Shown: positions 59,756-64,000 of the stretch, one piece after another
Numbering within the stretch: position 1 is the first letter of the stretch
How the letters are laid out: the number at the start of each line of letters is the position of its first letter
Assembly: GCA_036491115.1 (NCBI GenBank)
Contig: DASXCQ010000059.1
Span: 33,329 to 97,328 of the forward strand
Direction: 5' to 3'
Length of the DNA: 64,000 bases
Origin: DATEPR01 sp036491115
GTDB taxonomy: Bacteria; Actinomycetota; Actinomycetes; Mycobacteriales; Pseudonocardiaceae
Position numbers and translations under genes: made by a program
Notes under the pieces: generated by a model
Told to the model about the DNA's origin: nothing
Databases searched by the model: none
What the model saw: only the letters and a program-made list of their open reading frames with translations

Positions 59756-60130
59756 TCAGCTCTTCTCCTTCTTCGCGCCGTACCGGCTGCGAGCCTGCTT
59801 GCGGTTCTTGACGCCCTGTGTGTCCAACGACCCACGGATGATCTTGTAGCGCACGCCGGGAAGGTCCTTCACCCGGCCACCACGCACCAGCACCATCGAG
59901 TGTTCCTGCAGGTTGTGACCCTCACCCGGGATGTATGCGGTGACCTCCATGCCACTGGTCAGCTTCACGCGGGCGACCTTGCGCAACGCCGAGTTGGGCT
60001 TCTTGGGCGTGGTGGTGTAGACGCGGGTGCACACGCCGCGCCGCTGCGGACTCCCCTTGAGGGCCGCAGTCTTCTGCTTGGCGACCTTGTCCTCCCTGCC
60101 CTTGCGGACAAGCTGCTGGATCGTTGGCAT
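59756..60130 (-). CDS. rpsL: 30S ribosomal protein S12
   Basis: This 124-residue protein of the decoding centre starts MPTIQQLVRKGREDK. The streptomycin-related lysines are both wild type: Lys43 in TTTPKKPNSA and Lys88 in RGGRVKDLPG, and Pro91 is present. It is first in the str operon, with a strong promoter about 220 bp upstream. Confidence 0.97.
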   Translation of the reverse strand: MPTIQQLVRKGREDKVAKQKTAALKGSPQRRGVCTRVYTTTPKKPNSALRKVARVKLTSGMEVTAYIPGEGHNLQEHSMVLVRGGRVKDLPGVRYKIIRGSLDTQGVKNRKQARSRYGAKKEKS

Positions 60131-60352
60131 AGACCGGCTTTCTCCTGCGTTGACCTCGTCGTACCTCGTGCCTCCGTATCCCGAGGTCGGGCGTGTCGCC
60201 CTGGCTCGGACCCGCGCGGGACCGCTAGTGTCCCTAACAGGTGTTCGGGAGGACTCCCGCGGCCGTTGCGGTGCGGGGAGGCTCTGGCGAGCCACCTACC
60301 CGACGCACGCAGGCACACGGACCGGCCCGACATGGGTCGGGCACGAGTACCA
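60131..60352 (-). other. Leader of the rpsL-rpsG-fusA transcript
   Basis: About 215 nt of untranslated leader between the promoter and rpsL. It contains no convincing gene. It includes a purine stretch GGAGAAAG just before rpsL (Shine-Dalgarno) and several short inverted segments, none strong enough to call a riboswitch or attenuator. Confidence 0.5.
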
Positions 60353-60382
60353 AAGATACCTGCCGCGTGGTGCGGAGGTCAA
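60353..60382 (-). promoter_or_regulatory. str operon (rpsL) promoter
   Basis: On the minus strand -35 TTGACC (60382-60377) and -10 TATCTT (60358-60353) have an 18 bp spacer. The flanks GTTTTGACC and CAGGTATCTT are identical to the rplM promoter. The sequence fits the principal sigma factor. Confidence 0.75.
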
Positions 60383-60501
60383 AACGGGGGGGTGTACAAG
60401 CCGGGACCGCCTGGTCCAACGCTGGCAGGGTCCCCGGCATTCCCCTGGTCGTCTCGGCCGCAGGACATGGCCGTTCTCGCCGGTTGGGCGGCCGGCCCGG
60501 T

Positions 60502-60507
60502 TACGCT
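60502..60507 (+). promoter_or_regulatory. Putative -10 box of a leaderless membrane protein gene
   Basis: TACGCT lies seven bases before the GTG at 60515. No Shine-Dalgarno precedes the GTG. This decides the GTG over an ATG 48 bp upstream as start. Confidence 0.45.
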
Positions 60508-60514
60508 GCGCACC

Positions 60515-61027
60515 GTGGAGCCCGAACCGACCCAGCCGGCTGACCCGATCGTGTGGCGAAAGGGCTGGGTCTACCCGGCCGTGTACGCGGTCGTGTGCCT
60601 GGCCGTCGGTGTGGTGTTCCTGGTCGCGGGCGTCGGCTATGGCTCGACCGTCCTCGGCCTGATCGTGGCCGGCGTGGCGGTACTGGCGGTGGGCGGCGGC
60701 GCGGTCGGCACCGCGGTCCGCCGGAAGTTGACGCTGACTCCCGACTCGGTGGTGGTCAGGACGCTGTGGCGGACCGCTGAGCTGCCGCTGGCGCGGATCA
60801 CCGAACTGCGCAGGGACATCGGGGACCACGGCGTGCTGGCCATGAAGGCGGTCCGGATCCGCACGGCGGAGACGTCGATCGCCACGAAGTCGTTCGGCTT
60901 CCGTTATCAGGAGGGCATGCGGATGGTCGGCGACGCCGCCATCTCCCACGGTGCCCAGATCCTCGGCTGGAACGCCGAGCGCGAGTCCCGCCCACCGGGT
61001 GAGGACGTCGGGCCGCCTGACGAGTAG
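60515..61027 (+). CDS. Small membrane protein with PH-like domain
   Basis: This 170-residue protein has two transmembrane helices (about 18-65; AVYAVVCLAVGVVFLVAG and VLGLIVAGVAVLAVGG). A cytosolic domain follows (about 70-150) resembling bacterial PH-like proteins (LTLTPDSVVVRTLWRTAELPLARITEL). The start is GTG (EPEPTQPADPIVW) with a -10 box 7 nt upstream. It is divergent from rpsL and convergent with rpoC. Function unknown. Confidence 0.7.
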   Translation: MEPEPTQPADPIVWRKGWVYPAVYAVVCLAVGVVFLVAGVGYGSTVLGLIVAGVAVLAVGGGAVGTAVRRKLTLTPDSVVVRTLWRTAELPLARITELRRDIGDHGVLAMKAVRIRTAETSIATKSFGFRYQEGMRMVGDAAISHGAQILGWNAERESRPPGEDVGPPDE

Positions 61028-61047
61028 GCGCTCTTGGCAACGCGAAA

Positions 61048-61076
61048 CGGCCCCGGAGACAGTGTCTCCGGGGCCG
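61048..61076. terminator. Bidirectional hairpin terminator between the PH-like gene and rpoC
   Basis: A perfect 13 bp stem (CGGCCCCGGAGAC with its complement, loop AGT) lies 20 bp after the plus-strand gene and 61 bp after the rpoC stop on the minus strand. It can serve both convergent transcripts. Confidence 0.85.
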
Positions 61077-61137
61077 TCGGTTGACTCACGGCGCTTCGTG
61101 CCGGGCCCTCCCGCGCCGCTGGCGCGCCAGGGCCGGC

Positions 61138-64000
<2,863 letters not shown>

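Overview
This 64 kb, GC-rich window reads as a chromosomal core segment of a high-GC actinomycete, most likely of the Pseudonocardiales. The grounds are the gene order tsaD-rimI-tsaB ... alr-nnrD/E-glmS ... glmM-rpsI-rplM, an ESX-4-type type VII secretion locus, then truA-rplQ-rpoA and the spc, S10 and str operons. Further support comes from frequent GTG starts, many 1-4 nt overlaps between genes, and an XRE/DUF5753-DUF397 pair. No rRNA, tRNA, CRISPR array, prophage or insertion sequence was seen.

Layout. 1-11 kb: the tRNA t6A genes (tsaD, rimI, tsaB, tsaE), alanine racemase, NAD(P)H-hydrate repair and glmS, all on the minus strand. They are interrupted by a plus-strand MerR regulator/thioredoxin pair and a MatB-like malonyl-CoA synthetase. 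11-17.2 kb: an alpha/beta hydrolase, three genes that look like type VII secretion cargo, then glmM, rpsI (with a repeat-encoded extension) and rplM. 17.4-33.3 kb: the secretion core, with two WXG100 proteins, an Hsp70-like membrane fusion protein, EccC, EccD, two mycosin proteases, two small helical proteins, EccB, EccE and an unknown companion. 33.3-39.4 kb: a 2H-like protein, an HTH/Clp-N protein, truA (apparently starting at CTG), rplQ, rpoA, rpsD, rpsK, rpsM, rpmJ and infA.

39.5-42 kb is an accessory pocket. It holds a DUF1707 membrane protein, a two-gene RelE-like/DUF6247 locus in which both genes are frameshifted, and an XRE-DUF397 pair with a divergent small gene. 42-64 kb: map-adk-secY, an EspG-like gene lodged between secY and rplO, the rest of the spc operon, the S10 operon, tuf, fusA, rpsG, rpsL, a small plus-strand membrane protein and the 3' part of rpoC.

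Functionally the window joins translation and RNA polymerase genes, amino-sugar and D-alanine supply for the cell wall, and a protein export machine whose components and likely clients are spread over three separate places (12-14.5, 17.4-33.3 and 45 kb). Promoter-like signals recur in two styles: TAnnnT followed after 7-8 nt directly by a start codon (leaderless genes), and near-identical TTGACC-N18-TATCTT promoters in front of rplM and rpsL. All functional names rest on motif and synteny recognition by eye; no database search was run.
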